A DNA stretch of 64,000 nt from Oreohelix idahoensis (taxonomy: Eukaryota > Mollusca > Gastropoda > Stylommatophora > Oreohelicidae), in NCBI GenBank assembly GCA_024509875.1, contig JAMPIV010008526.1, positions 248,001 to 312,000 on the forward strand, written 5' to 3'. Shown here piece by piece: positions 10,908-22,264 of this stretch. The position numbers and the translations under genes are program-made. Each line of letters begins with the position of its first letter. Position 1 is the first letter of the stretch. A model generated the notes under the pieces. That model was not told the origin of the DNA and made no database searches. It saw only the letters and a program-made list of their open reading frames with translations.

Positions 10908-11400
10908 TCCTCCATCAACAAACTGCTCCCACTTTATTCGGTCGGCTGCTATCCTTCATACAGTGCACCAGCTCTGGTTCATTCTTTGCATCTCGGCCTC
11001 CACAGTTCTCCGCCAAGTTGTTTTTGGTGGCCTTATTTTCGCTTTACTTAAAAGGGGTCCATAGCATAGGTGTTCTTTGTGATGGCCAACCCAATTCCAG
11101 CGTCTGCCAGCTATGATGGTGTGCATGTCCTCTTGGTTACTCCGTGTAAGTAGTTCTTGGTTGGTGATGGTATTTGACCAAAAGATTATGAGAATTTTCC
11201 TTAGGCAGGTTGAGTGGAAGGAGGACAATTTCGACATTTCCTTCTTTGTTACTCTCCAGCATTCCGCACCATAGAGAAGCACAGACAGTACACAGCTATC
11301 ATATAATCTTTATTTGGTGCTCGTGCTGTACTGAAAGGACTTCCAGATGTTGTTTAGACTAGCAAAGGCTGTTCTTGCTTTATTCATTCTGTTAACTCTT
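10908..11400 (-). pseudogene. LINE family B, 3' fragment (antisense)
   Basis: The minus-strand frame at 10956-11282 reads LLYGAECWRVTKKEM, then ITNQELLTRSNQED, IAGRRWNWVGH and TWRRTVEAEMQRMNQSW, the C-terminal region of a non-LTR reverse transcriptase. Similarity continues upstream to about 11400 (the AFASLNNIWKS segment) and downstream into a KWEQFV-like end near 10910. It is 5'-truncated and frame-broken. Confidence 0.78.
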
Positions 11401-12423
11401 TCAGTACAAGGCAAATAGCCGGAATATCGGTCTTTCATCTTGACAGAACAATCATCGATGCCGATATAACGTTCGGTGTTAGTAAAAGAGGCACAATGGG
11501 CTAATCACCTGTTTGCCAGATACTTTGATTACATGTTTTCCCCAGGAGCCTTGTGCTCTTTGGGTCACCTCTACACCTCGTTTTGTGGGGTAGAAGAGGT
11601 TCCGATTATGATGATGATGATGTTAGTTAAAGAGGTCAGAAATGAAATGTAGATTTCTCCATGAAGGACCATTACCATTTGAGGCAAGAATCGGAGGCCG
11701 GCAGGGCTCCTTCTTGTCATCATTTTTCTTCTTCCTGACTGTAAATAAAATGAACCTACTTTGTCAGAAAGGTGGATTTTTTTAATCCAAAGTGGAAAAA
11801 AAGGTAATGCGTTTTACTAGAACAAACTTCAGATAATATTGCCTACGTTGCGGCCATAAAGCCGTCGTCCGGGAAAGGAAAGAAAGTGAGACATGAATAC
11901 AGTCAGTGAATGCAGCTAACGCTTGTCAGGGATCGTGCGACAAATCAGACCAGATACAAGTAATCAGAATTGGAATTTAGTGGACTCTAGCAAATTAGTT
12001 TGATGCTCTTGAGAATGCGAAAATAAAAACAGAGTACTCGACATGGAGTCACAGTAATTGGGGGGGAGGGGGGGGGGTTGTTTTTTTTCTAATAAAAAAT
12101 ATAGTGTGGTTAATTCAAGATAATAACTCTGATATCAAAATATGGCATCATCTGCCCACAGCACTCAGTCCAAATAGGGTAAAATTGGGTCTTTTAAAAT
12201 ACACAAAGACAAAAATTATGATATAAAATGGCCACATAGCGCCTGGATAAATATTCTTACAAGACGTGGATTTATACACATAACTTGGCAGCGATATACG
12301 TTAATAAATTAAAGAAGAAAATTCAATGGAATCGGTTTTACACATTGATGATACACTGGAATTAATTAATTAATTTAGCAATATGCATAAAGCCCATGGG
12401 GTCTCTGATGAGATAAGAAAGAA
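11401..12423. other. No gene seen
   Basis: There is a (gat)n tail at about 11606-11620, after text resembling a LINE 3' end (cctctacacctcg near 11570), and a long G run at about 12061-12078. I see no frame or domain that supports a gene. Confidence 0.6.
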
Positions 12424-12620
12424 CAGGCCTACTGTACCATCAGGCATGTCGTACATGGCGACTGATATGAGTTGGGGCTGGCAACCGTATCACGTAAAAC
12501 AAGTTGCCACAGAAACAAACACTGCAAGAGTCTGTGACCACGTGGTGCAGGCTTCCTGCTAGGAAAACAGCTGTCGTGTTGGCTCCGTGCCCTGCAAGAA
12601 TCGTCAAGTAAAATGATGAA
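12424..12620 (+). repeat. Dispersed SINE-like repeat S3
   Basis: The sequence from gcatgtcgtacatggcgact through gtggtgcaggcttcctgc to the gctccgtgccctgcaag end recurs, diverged, inside both L28 LTRs (about 2990-3190 and 6650-6850). It also recurs in inverted orientation at about 16140-16335 and 48515-48985. No open frame is conserved among the copies. Confidence 0.65.
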
Positions 12621-12764
12621 AGAATATACATAAAAAGTCAGAAACAGACAATGATATCAAAATACTTACACGCAAGGCAAGAGTGGCTTTCGTTGTATTG
12701 GGGAAATGTATGGAAATCACAAGAAACCAAAGTCTAATACAACAATATTCTGCTGGCAGTTGTA

Positions 12765-12955
12765 CTGTGTTGAGAGCCGCAGTAACACTGGTTCGATCCC
12801 TAGTTGGGGTGGAGTTTTTTAGGCCGCAAACTGCTCCGGGGTCAACCCATCCTCATGAATTGGGTACCACATCATCCTCTAGTGTGCCGATGGTCAAGAA
12901 AATATGAGCCTAACACCATATTCCCAATATGCTTCAATGGAGTCACAAACTGGGG
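12765..12955 (+). mobile_element. SINE S1, 5'-degenerate copy
   Basis: Retains the box-B-like ggttcgatccc, the gtgccgatggtcaagaaaat core and the attcccaatatgcttcaatg tail seen in complete copies at 13296-13559 and 17438-17700. The head is incomplete and I see no target-site duplication. Confidence 0.7.
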
Positions 12956-13019
12956 TCTCTGCAGAATAGATGGATTACAACTGTGTGACACGGCCGCTAA
13001 TGTGAACCTAGTGGAATGT

Positions 13020-13286
13020 ATCAGACTAGGGAACAAGAGATGACGCGAAGACGATTGTGAGGATAGAATATACATTGAGGAAATCTGTTGATGGCATTAC
13101 AAGGCAGTCCTTGTTCTGGAATCTCCATGGTAACAGAGGGAGAAGACCGAACTGGAGACATAAATGGAAGGGATAAAGAATAAAGCGGGAACAGCTTTTG
13201 CTAGTCTAAACAACATCTAGAAGTCCTCTCAGTACAGCACGAGCACCAAGTTAAGATTATATGAGAGCTGTGTATTTTCTGTGCAT
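13020..13286 (+). pseudogene. LINE fragments (families C and B) upstream of an S1 insertion
   Basis: Short recognisable pieces are present: a C-type ITRQ-like segment near 13080-13160, then AFASLNN and STSTKLRLYESCV near 13190-13280. The latter is the upstream continuation of the family B fragment that resumes at 13569 after the S1 SINE. Confidence 0.6.
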
Positions 13287-13295
13287 CTCTATGGT

Positions 13296-13559
13296 GCTGG
13301 GAGGCGCAGTGATTAGTGCACTGGCTTCCTAGCTGGGTGGTCCATGGTTCGATCCCCAGTTGAGGTAGGATTTTTTAGACCGCAAACGGCTTCGGTGTCA
13401 ACCCAGCCTCATGAACTGGGTACCAGAACAACTGGGAAAGTTAAGGCGGCCGGCGTGATGCTGACCACATCACCCCTAGTGTGCCGATGGTCAAGAAAAT
13501 ACGGGCCTAACACCGTATTCCCAATATGCCTCAATGGGCGTGTAACGGGATCCTTTACC
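13296..13559 (+). mobile_element. SINE S1, complete tRNA-derived copy
   Basis: 264 bp between a perfect 9-bp TSD ctctatggt (13287-13295 and 13560-13568). The head is tRNA-like, with gcgcagtgattagtgcactg as an A-box region and ggttcgatcccc as a B-box, the internal RNA polymerase III promoter of tRNA-derived SINEs. The body contains gtgccgatggtcaagaaaat and it ends with gtaacgggatcctttac. It inserted into a family B LINE, whose sequence continues on both sides. Confidence 0.88.
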
Positions 13560-13568
13560 CTCTATGGT

Positions 13569-14030
13569 ACGGAATTCTGAAGAGGAACAGAGAAGGAAAC
13601 GTCGAAATTGTCCTCTTTCCACACTGCATAAGGGAAATTCTCCGAATCTTGTGGCTGAATACCATCACCAACCAAGAGCTGCTTACTCTGAGCAACCAAG
13701 AGAACACGCACATCATCATAGCTGGCAGACGCTGCAGTTGGGTTGGCCACATCATCAGAAGAGAACCCGATGCCATCACAAGAACAGCTTTGCTATAGAC
13801 CCCTGAAGGAAAGCGAAAGAGAAGCCGACCAAAAACAACTTGGCGGAGAACTGTGGAGGCCGAGATGCAAAGAATGAACCAGAGCTGGGGAACTGTACGA
13901 AAGATGGCCGTCGACCAAACAAAGTGGAAGCAGTTTGTTGCTGTCCTACAAGACCCCACCAGGCGTGATGGCCACTGACTGCTTTGACAGTCAGCGGCTA
14001 AGGATCAAAGAAGAAGAATATACAGAAGAC
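13569..14030 (+). pseudogene. LINE family B, 3' end
   Basis: Across several frames it reads ITNQELLTLSNQENTH, IAGRRCSWVGHIIRRE, PDAITRTALL, then TWRRTVEAEMQRMNQSW and KWKQFVAVLQD, followed by a 3' UTR and a (gaa)n tail at about 14015-14026. This is the C-terminal region of an RTE-like non-LTR reverse transcriptase, separated from its upstream part only by the S1 SINE. Confidence 0.82.
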
Positions 14031-14954
14031 ATTGAACGGATGGCACAAGACTGAAGGACTACCATGAATTTAAAAAGACCTATGCTCATTGGGAAGCTAA
14101 ATGGTAATTAAAGAAAAACGCGGAGAATAAAATTGCGTACAATGTTAAGCACGACAAAGAAGACATGGAAAGAACAATCGCAGTATAAAGAGAGAGAGAG
14201 AGAGAATGCCACGAATTAACTAATGCCAGCTTCACATATGGCAAAGGGGTTGGTGCTTTATTCGTGTTTCTTGTCACTAAACTGCGTATCTCTTCAAAAT
14301 ATATGAGAAAAGACACTTTAACAAAAATAGTTTTGCCTCGTATTGGGGAGACGCGCTTCATTCAACGCGGCACGTCGGTTATATTATTGCGCATATCCAA
14401 ATATAAAAGACTTTAGGGTCTTGAGATATATGATGAAAGATATTCATTTAGGTACAAGGTAATAAATATATAAATTTAAAAAATAGCATGTTATAGAATC
14501 AGTTTTATAAATTATCAGAAAACACGGGACGTTTTGGGATGTACCATTTTCTCTGTTAATTTATAAGTTTATTTCCTTACCAGTTTTACAGCAGCCTCCT
14601 TTTTTTTATTTATTTAAGTGCGAAATATGGAAACTGCGGATAGTCGGAGGTATATAGAAATTATTATACAGTATACGCATTAATATTAACAGGACTGTAT
14701 TCTCCAGTCGCTAAATATATTCAGCCATTATAATTGAGCCGTGACTCTGCATGACTTCTCATTAAGCTATGTTTTGGAAAATCACTACACATTAGAGTGT
14801 ATATCATCCGACGTCAGTGGTAGGCAACTCAGGAGCTGTTGGGATCTACTTTAGAAATAATGAGCTCTCTAAAGGTCTACTTTGATAAAATCATGTGTGG
14901 TTTTCAGGTCTCCGACGACTTCGAATCTCAAAAAGTGCAGCCATTGCATAACTT
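14031..14954. other. No gene seen
   Basis: AT-rich sequence with a (ga)n run near 14192-14206. A segment at about 14335-14410 (gcctcgtattggggagacgc) has diverged relatives inside the hAT MITE at 36280-37022 (near 36500-36560) and near 30590-30660. No convincing coding region. Confidence 0.55.
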
Positions 14955-15145
14955 TCATCTCTTCTAGACGATCTGATACATACAATCCAACCGCCACAGA
15001 GTTGGAAAATTCAAATATCATCTCTTCCGGACGATCTGCCCCGTACAATCCAATCGCCACAGAGACGGAGAATTCAAATTTCATCTCTTCCGGACGATCT
15101 TCTACGTACAATCCAATCGCCACAATGATGGAGAATTCAAACTAA
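14955..15145. repeat. Three 63-bp tandem repeats, open on both strands
   Basis: Three copies of a 63-bp unit (cttccggacgatct, tacaatccaatcgccacaga, gagaattcaaa). Because 63 is divisible by three, the frame is kept: on + a 21-residue repeat with SSGRS, YNPIAT and ENSN, on - one with VAIGLY, DRPEEM and FEFS. The plus frame has an ATG at 14882 and a stop at 15145. There is no recognisable domain, and coding status is undecided. Confidence 0.75.
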
Positions 15146-15469
15146 ATGATATTTTACCAAATCTTAACTTGACTTGAAAGAAAAGATTGCGTATCTATCT
15201 TGGGAATTTCACGGATAAAGGAAATTTCAGCACGCTTACTCGTGGGTTTTCACTGGGAACGCGGAAAAAGGCTTATTTAATCCTGTGAATTCTTCGCTTG
15301 TAACTCTCGACAGGAAAGGGCTAGTCAAAAATTGTATTAGCTGAAGCATTCTTTCTCTCCCCCTTTAAAAAAAAAAATGTCGCCTAGAGATCTATCAAAA
15401 TCATCTGGTATGTCGCTCTGACTCCTGTCCTGTGTTTTACAGGCATTTTTTAAAGCAGGGATCATTAAC

Positions 15470-15815
15470 TCTGTTAACAACATGAGATACGCTATCATTG
15501 CAGGCAGACGCTGGAACTGGGTTGGCCATGTCCTCAGAAGGGACCCTGACACCATCACCAGAACTGCTATGCTATAGACCCCCAGAAGGACGACGAAAGT
15601 GAGGCAGACCAAACACAAAAGGACTCCCCCAAGGGTAAAACCTGGCGGAGAAAAGTGGAGACTGATATGCAAAGCATGAACCGGAGTTGGGGCACATCAC
15701 GAAGGATGGACACCGACCGAGCAAAATGGGGACAGTTTGTTGCTGCCCTACAAGATACCACTAGGTGTGATGACCACTGACTGTTTTGTCAGTCAGGGGT
15801 TAAGGATCCAAGAAA
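15470..15815 (+). pseudogene. LINE family B, 3' fragment
   Basis: Reads AGRRWNWVGHVLRRD, PDTITRTAML, a WRRKVETDMQSMNRSW segment and KWGQFVAALQDTTR across frame breaks, then the family's 3' UTR (ctgactgttttgtcagtcag) and an A/G-rich tail. 5'-truncated at about 15470. Confidence 0.8.
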
Positions 15816-15944
15816 GAAAACAACAAGTTTTACCTTTACTAAATTTTGACCGGTTAGTTCACGGTCGATTTTCCGACTTAGCATCACTTAACTAAATTGA
15901 CTTTTCCCCCCACACAACTACCTTAGAAGAGTTTCACCTGTCTG

Positions 15945-16140
15945 TAGCATCTGTTTGTCAGAGTGGTTAAGACTCTTGCCTCTCATGGCAAAGTTACTGG
16001 CTTGCAGGATCAGTACCTGGTAACATCACGCCCCAATCTACCAAGCTAGGTACCTGATTGCTCGTGAATTAAAAAAAGCAAAAGCAGCAAGGAAGGAAAC
16101 GAGCCCTACACCTCATAAAACTGAGACCTAGTAGTCTCTA
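15945..16140 (+). mobile_element. SINE S2, tRNA-derived copy
   Basis: Starts with a tRNA-like gtcagagtggttaagactct (A-box region) and shares its body and end (ctctaacacttcactcgc, cgcagtatatgctatg) with the copy at 46499-46735. The B-box is degenerate here. It abuts an inverted S3-like repeat. Confidence 0.7.
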
Positions 16141-16335
16141 ACACTTCACTCGCATACCGCAGTATATGCTATGATCATCATCATAGATTTCCTTGGCGAT
16201 CCTTAGGGAGCATGGATCCACCATTGTAATTGGTTCCTTTGCAGGAAGCCTGCACCAAACATCCACATGCTCTTGCAGCAGAGGTTTCTGTGCCAAAGTT
16301 TTACATGATGAGGATTTCCCCCAAAAAACAAATAG
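16141..16335 (-). repeat. S3-like repeat, inverted
   Basis: The reverse complement contains ctggtgtttg-like and gcaggcttcctgcaaaggaa blocks shared with 12424-12620. Frames here are not conserved. Confidence 0.55.
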
Positions 16336-16599
16336 GGGAATTCCAGAAATTGTGCCCAAATAAGAAAAAGAAAAAAAAAACCACGAATATTTCTCATAAA
16401 TCTGCTATTATTAAGGATGGGAACAAAATGCGCATTATTTCAATAGCAACGCAATTTATTTTCCGTATAGGAATTTCCTGAAAAATGCATCATGAAAAGA
16501 TTGGACAGGATGTTACCGCTAAGGGGTTTTAGTTTAACGCACACTTTAAAAAAAATAAATAACCACTTCGTTTACCTGGGACATTAAAGAAATATGTAA

Positions 16600-16895
16600 C
16601 GATGTATTCTGACTGGCATATACATTTAACGATTTATTCTAAATTGGACACGTATTTCTTACGTTTTAGTCTTTCTGACGTGTTGGTCTGAATGGCGACA
16701 CGTAATGATACCGTTTTAGTCTAACTTGGACACATTTATTTCTGACCTTTTAGTCTAAGTTGGACACGTTTATTTCTGGCGCTTTAGTGTGACTTTGACA
16801 CTTAAATATGAGTTTTAATCTAACTTGGACACAGTTATAACTGAAGTTTTAGTATAACATGGACACATTTATATGTGACGTTTTAGTCTATGTTG
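16600..16895. repeat. Degenerate ~34-bp minisatellite
   Basis: About seven diverged units of the type cgttttagtctaacttggac followed by acatttatttctg. No coding potential. Confidence 0.8.
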
Positions 16896-16954
16896 TGTAA
16901 TCTTGCATGTTCAAAAAACAGATCATATAAGAACTTTGTATTTCTTATTTCAAA

Positions 16955-17300
16955 GTTACAGACTTTCATAAATGGGTGCTTGGATAGATTATAAGGATTC
17001 AAATGGTATGACAAGATCACGAACGTGGAACTGATGAAGAGAACCAGATAGGTGTCAGTAAACAAGAAGATTATTAAAAAAAAAAAAAAACGCTGGCGAT
17101 GGATAGGACATAAACCTATTGATAGCATTACTAGGAAGTCCTAGTTATAGAATCCCCATGTTAAGAGAGGCACACGATGAACAACACACGATGAAGATAG
17201 CTAGGGACCGGAAATGGATAAACGAGAAAGACGGCACATGAATGCTTGGTATAACTTCGTTGAAAGCCCATGCTCCCTAGGGAACTGAAGAATATTGATG
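16955..17300 (+). pseudogene. LINE family C, decayed C-terminal fragment
   Basis: The frame-broken translation shows LQTFINGCL, KITNVELMKRTR, KRWRWIGH, DSITRKS and FVESPCSLGN pieces, the hallmark end of a non-LTR reverse transcriptase. Many stops are present. Related fragments lie at 31980-32105, 35975-37110 and 55370-55545. Confidence 0.72.
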
Positions 17301-17437
17301 ATATTGTTTTAATTCAGAATGATCGAGAAACTCACAAAACTGAGGACACCACGTAATATAGCTGTGCTTGTAAATGTTACGCAGAAATAGTTCTCAGTAC
17401 GATATCGCCACTTTTAGTTACTAGTGTTAATTACTGT

Positions 17438-17700
17438 CAAGGATCCCGTTACACGTCCAATATGGCATATTGGGAATATGGTGTTAGGCCCATATTTTCT
17501 TGACCATACGGCACACTATGGGTGATGTGGTCAACATCACGCCGACCGCCTTATCTTCCCAGAGTTGCTCTGGTACCCAATTCATGAGGCTGGTTCGACC
17601 CCGGAGCCGTTTGCAGTCTTAAAAAATCGCACCTCAACTGGGGATCGAACCACGGACCCCCGAGCTAGGAAGCCAGGGGATTAAGCACTGCGCTACCGCA
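17438..17700 (-). mobile_element. SINE S1, complete copy
   Basis: 263 bp flanked by a 9-bp TSD aattactgt (17429-17437 and 17701-17709). Read on the minus strand it has the tRNA-like head with ggttcgatcccc, the same core as the 13296 copy, and it ends at the gggatccttg side. Confidence 0.87.
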
Positions 17701-17925
17701 AATTACTGTAAGAATGAATTTATTAACTCTTAGAGGACGGGGTGGTTTTCCCATGTTTGCAGCAAGCTTTGAGTTTTCAAATAGTATTAAAGTTTAAGGG
17801 TCGATTCTTTTCACATTTTTTATTAAAGTATGTCGATGTTAGAAGTAGTTGTAAAAGAAATTAAATGAGAGGGTTAATAAAACATAAAATTAGGAAAAAA
17901 ACAAACAAACACAAATTTAGTTCAA

Positions 17926-19130
17926 ATATCATCATCATCAGTTGCCATCTCCACAACGAAGGTTGGCTGTAATGGATCTCCAACGTCTTCTGTCTCTTGT
18001 CTTGGTGGTGCACTCTGATAGACTCTTTCCTGTCCATCTCTTGATGTTATCTTCCCACTTATAGCGTTGTCTTCCCCTTGCACGTTTGCCTTCAACTCTC
18101 CCTTCTGTTATGGTCTTCTGCAAGGTGTTATGCCTTTTTATGTGGCCAAAGTATTTTAACTGCCGAACTTTGACCTCCCTCATTAGTTCTCTTTTCATAC
18201 CTAGATTTTCTAGGACCTCCTTATTTGTTTTCATCTCTTTCCATGAGATACGCCCCATTCTTCTATATATCCACATTTCAAGAGCCTCAATTCTTTCTTC
18301 CAAATGCTTATTCATCGTCCATGTTTCTGCACCATACAGAAATGCAGAATATATATAACACTTTATGATTCTCAGTTTTAATTTGTGAGATAACTGTTTG
18401 GATGTCAGTATATGTTTCATGTTGTTGAATGTAGCTTTGGCCATTCCTATTCTCTTCTTGATTTCTGTTTCACATCTGCCATCTTCTGTTATTATATGAC
18501 CAAGATATACGTAGCTCTTGACTTGTTCCAGGATTTTCCCATTTACGCTTATCTTTAATGTGGGTTTATCGTTTGTTTTGCTAATTATCATAGTTTTTGT
18601 TTTCTCAATATTAATGTCGAGTCCATATTCATGACTTATACTGTTCACTTGCTTCACTAGTTCTTGTAACTCCTGTTCGCTTTCAGCTAACAACACGGTA
18701 TCATCTGCATATCTAAGGTTGTTTATTGACCTTCCACTGATGTTCAGTCCTGGTATTCCTGTATCTGTTTGAAAATTTTTTCGGTGTATAAATTAAATAG
18801 GCAAGGGGACAGCACACAACCTTGTCTGACACCTCTTTTTATGTCTATGTATGGTGAATAATTCCTTCCCGATCTTACTGTAGCAGTTTGCTCCCAATAA
18901 AGGTTACTGAGTATTCTTATATCTTTTCCATCAATACCTATGTCTTTGAGACATTCAATTATTTTCTCATGATGGACTCTGTCAAAGGCCTTCTTATAGT
19001 CAATAAAGCACATATACATACTTTTTTGGACCTCTGTATATTTTTCTGCTAATATTCTTAGGCAAAATATTGCCTCTCTTGTTCCACTGTTCAAATATAC
19101 CGGACCCGAAGACTGGCCTCTGATCATGAG
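17926..19130 (-). pseudogene. LINE family E, 5'-truncated reverse transcriptase
   Basis: Two minus-strand frames (18744-19127 and 17938-18696) join across one frameshift near 18740. Motifs in order: FIDYKKAFDRVHHEKI, GVRQGCVLSPCLFNLY, RYADDT (catalytic box, at the frameshift junction), DINIEKTKTM, SYVYLGHII, LYGAETWTM, YFGHIKRHN, and GKRARGRQRYKWEDN. It ends in a (atc)n/(gat)n tail at 17926-17938, as in RTE-type elements. The endonuclease and N-terminal RT are missing. The long 252-residue C-terminal frame suggests it is the least decayed family E copy here. Confidence 0.87.
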
Positions 19131-19260
19131 GACCTGAGAAAAAAAATCAGCCCCTTAAACTGCTTCTCGTCCTTAAAGAGTTAAGTTATTCCTTACTCTT
19201 TTACTGATATAGTGAGCAATGATACACTGTGGCACCTTCTGAGATCTCTGATGAAGATAT

Positions 19261-19590
19261 ACAGGGTATTCCACGAAAAAGCGGCCCGTGACGTCATGGA
19301 ATGCTGACTTATTGTGTCGGAAGTAGTGTGAATGGCCAAGTAGTCCTAGCGATCCCGTACGGATAAAATTCTCAACAATAGCTATCCTTTCTTGCAGTGA
19401 AAACGTCATTGTGATAGACAGTTTATTTAAACACACACGATGGTTTTCAAATACTCACGGTCCAATCACGGAAAATAATTTAGGTCAATCTAGTACTACT
19501 TAGAACCTTTTATAACCGACATTGTAAACATTGAAAAATCTGGCTACTTTCACTTTGTGAATGGGGCCGCTTTTTCGTGGAACACCCTGT
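19261..19590 (-). mobile_element. Mariner-like MITE carrying a transposase N-terminus
   Basis: 27-bp terminal inverted repeats (19261-19287 and 19564-19590, 26/27 identical; acagggtattccacg versus cgtggaacaccctgt). On the minus strand from the ATG at 19409, MTFSLQERIAIVENFIRTGS resembles the N-terminal helix-turn-helix found in mariner/Tc1-type or DUF4817-bearing transposases. After that the sequence falls into the TIR, so the catalytic DDE/D core is deleted. I could not fix a clean TA duplication. Confidence 0.75.
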
Positions 19591-19981
19591 TAAGAAACCC
19601 CGATGTGTAGAAGAAAAAGAACCATTGATACCTCTGATATTTTGCAATGTTGTTGTTGTTCCAATCCCCAGGGATTCGAGTTATTCACTCTTTTACCCTT
19701 GTGGTAATTCCGGGGGTAGCTCTGAAAGTTAGCATAGTTGTGTATTCCCGATGACAATACAATAATCAGTCAATTATTTAATAATTTAATATTGTAATTA
19801 TGAGTAATTAAAGTTTTTCGTAAAGAAATGTAAACAAATCAGGGCCCATAATCAAGTTAATTACAAAATTCAAGAGTTCGTGGTGTGCTTTATTTTTCTT
19901 TGAGTAAAACAGGGATATTTCATCAGTTCGGGTTGACTTTGGATGTGATGGTGTTCATATCATTCAACCTATGTCAATTCA

Positions 19982-20281
19982 ATGTCCTGCGAAAAAAAAA
20001 GCTCTGGAACTGCAGAAAGAAGAATGTTGCCGCTAGTACTTTCATGGGCTTCGATAGTTCACAAAATGCAAGGAAGTACAGTCGATTCTGCTGTAATCTA
20101 TTTGGGACCAAAATTATGTGCTGAAGGTCAAGCATATGTCGCCTTAAGTCGAGTTCGGTCTCTAGATGGCCTTCAAATTGAAGAAATTGATTGCACCAAA
20201 TTAACAGGCACAAAGCCATGTAATATTGACGATCTAAAAGAAATGGATCGCTTAAGAAATTTTAGACCAGATTTACAATAA
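19982..20281 (+). pseudogene. PIF1-like helicase C-terminal remnant
   Basis: The 99-residue frame contains [18 protein letters not shown], then [18 protein letters not shown]. These are the last helicase motifs of the PIF1/RRM3 superfamily-1B group, used in 5'-3' DNA unwinding. The Walker A/B half is absent upstream, so this is a 5'-truncated piece. It could come from a Helitron or from a dispersed PIF1-like gene. I see no clear Helitron terminus (hairpin plus CTRR). The G1 element inserted 25 bp downstream of its stop. Confidence 0.8.
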
Positions 20282-20310
20282 GTAAAAATATTGTTTATGT
20301 TTTAGTATGT

Positions 20311-21763
20311 TGATAAATGCCATGTATAAATGTGATAATAGCCACCACAGATAATGTCTGGATGCGGGTGTTATGTTTTAAGTCGTGTACTGGTCATCAC
20401 TGACGAAGGTCTGCTTTAGATTACCTCTGCACCATTAAATCAACCTGTCATGTTGACATTGAGTGGGAGTGTCAAGTAACGCGAATGGTGTACTGGTTCG
20501 GTGTAATAGACCACTTGATAATATTTCTCACACACTCTCATGCAAGGCAATGACGACTTGAACTGCAGCGGGCATTTCACACCGTTTAATAGAGACGCGC
20601 ACATCAGGACAGCACGGAACATAGTCATAGGAACATGTTGACGTATACATCATTAGGCATTTGAACAGTAGATCATATTTCATGCAGCATTCAAATATGA
20701 TGGAAGATATAAGGAATCATTCAATGTTCTGGCAGCCTATGGCCACATCCCCTAACTGACTGAACGCATCAGTGGGTGTGGGTGTGTAAACATACAAAGA
20801 GTTCACTGGCCGAACCTTTTCCTTGGCTAAGTTCTCCAGCGACATATATCAAATATTTATGTAATAAAGTTAAACCACGATAGGGGTTTTCATATTAGTG
20901 AGATCTTCATATCACTGTCCGATAATAAGTTGGATATACTGTTCTCAGGACAGCGATCCATAACGATGACAAGAAAACCATATGGCTGCCTTCCTGAGTT
21001 GTGCTCGCTCACCCAGCAGAAGGATAATGATAAGCCAAAGTTAATTTGAAGATCAATAATTTCCTATAGTTTCCCTACAGTTCCACATTACTAAGGTTGT
21101 TACATGTAGACATCAGCTCTGTTGGGAAACCTGTCATCTTCAATGGTATATCAACGACCAAACGATGTTCGAAACACGATGCATCTAGGCCTAACCACGT
21201 AGAGATCATCAAAAGAAAGGGTCTGGTATTACCTGGAGTCCGAATTAATAACAAAGTGCATGAGGAGAATCTCTGACAAATGGACTCTTGCAGAGACACT
21301 AACTTCTCCTGGAAAAACATGCACAAATCACTTTTCAACCTTGAAAAGGACCAGCCCAAGAAAAACACAGTCAGCCATATCAGGCGGCATTATCGAGACT
21401 CACTACGCATGCCTCGAAAAACGAATACCTGCCCCAGTGTTCAGCACAAAGAATATAGTCCGACCTAAACATACAAAGATATACAATATAAGACTGAATC
21501 TTCTTGTACTAGACAAGTAATACATATAAATTCAGGCCATAAACACATTGAACAAGATCAATCTATTTTCTGGCCCTAACATATGAGAAATTACATAAAT
21601 TCGGTATTCATCCGCGAAATCAATATTCAAGGGGAGATCATCCACATAATCAAAAGTATAAATCAAATCATGGATGATATAACTTTGACTGTAACAAAAG
21701 TAATCTCTTTTTCATATCAATTAGTCATGTCGTAATCCGTGCGTCAAAAATATGTGCGCAACA
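20311..21763 (-). repeat. G1 3' LTR (element orientation)
   Basis: Begins TGATAAATGCC and ends GCGCAACA on the plus strand. It has a near-identical partner at 28772-30218. The small open frames inside it occur in both LTRs and show no domain. Confidence 0.9.
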
Positions 21764-22264
21764 GATTACCCCCCCCCCCCCCCCCCGGGGAAAAAATGGT
21801 ACATTTTTTTCAAATACATCTAGGAGCATCATACAACAGGCTCACAACGCACGAATAACAATGCGCAGATGATAAGCATTCCAAACAAATGTAACGCCTA
21901 ATGTGAGGCTATGTCGTCATATGGCACGACAAGTGAGAATATATCTCAGGATCTTAGAGAAAGTATTTCTCTAAGTATAAATATTTCCAGAGAGGTGTCA
22001 CCAACGCATACTACAATACTGGCAATGCCACAATTTCTACAATAGTTTATCCAAAAATTTCATCTTAGGTATCTTAACATCATGATTATCAAAGACGAAA
22101 AAACACCAAAAGATCAGCGGTGAATATACATCAATGAACCGCTAAGTAGTGATACAATCAATATATTATATATTACATATGTGTACATATTTTAGTATAG
22201 AAAAAATTGTAGTAGAGTTAGATCTTAGTAGAGTTAGATCTGTAAAAATATCAGGATCTAACGG

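Noticed and set aside
13296..13360. True tRNA gene
   Set aside because: A- and B-box words are present, but there is no complete cloverleaf and the segment is the head of a repeated SINE with TSDs; the same holds for 46499 and 15945.
21075..21368. 97-residue minus frame in the G1 LTR
   Set aside because: LTR sequence; the other LTR copy is frame-broken at the same place; no known domain.
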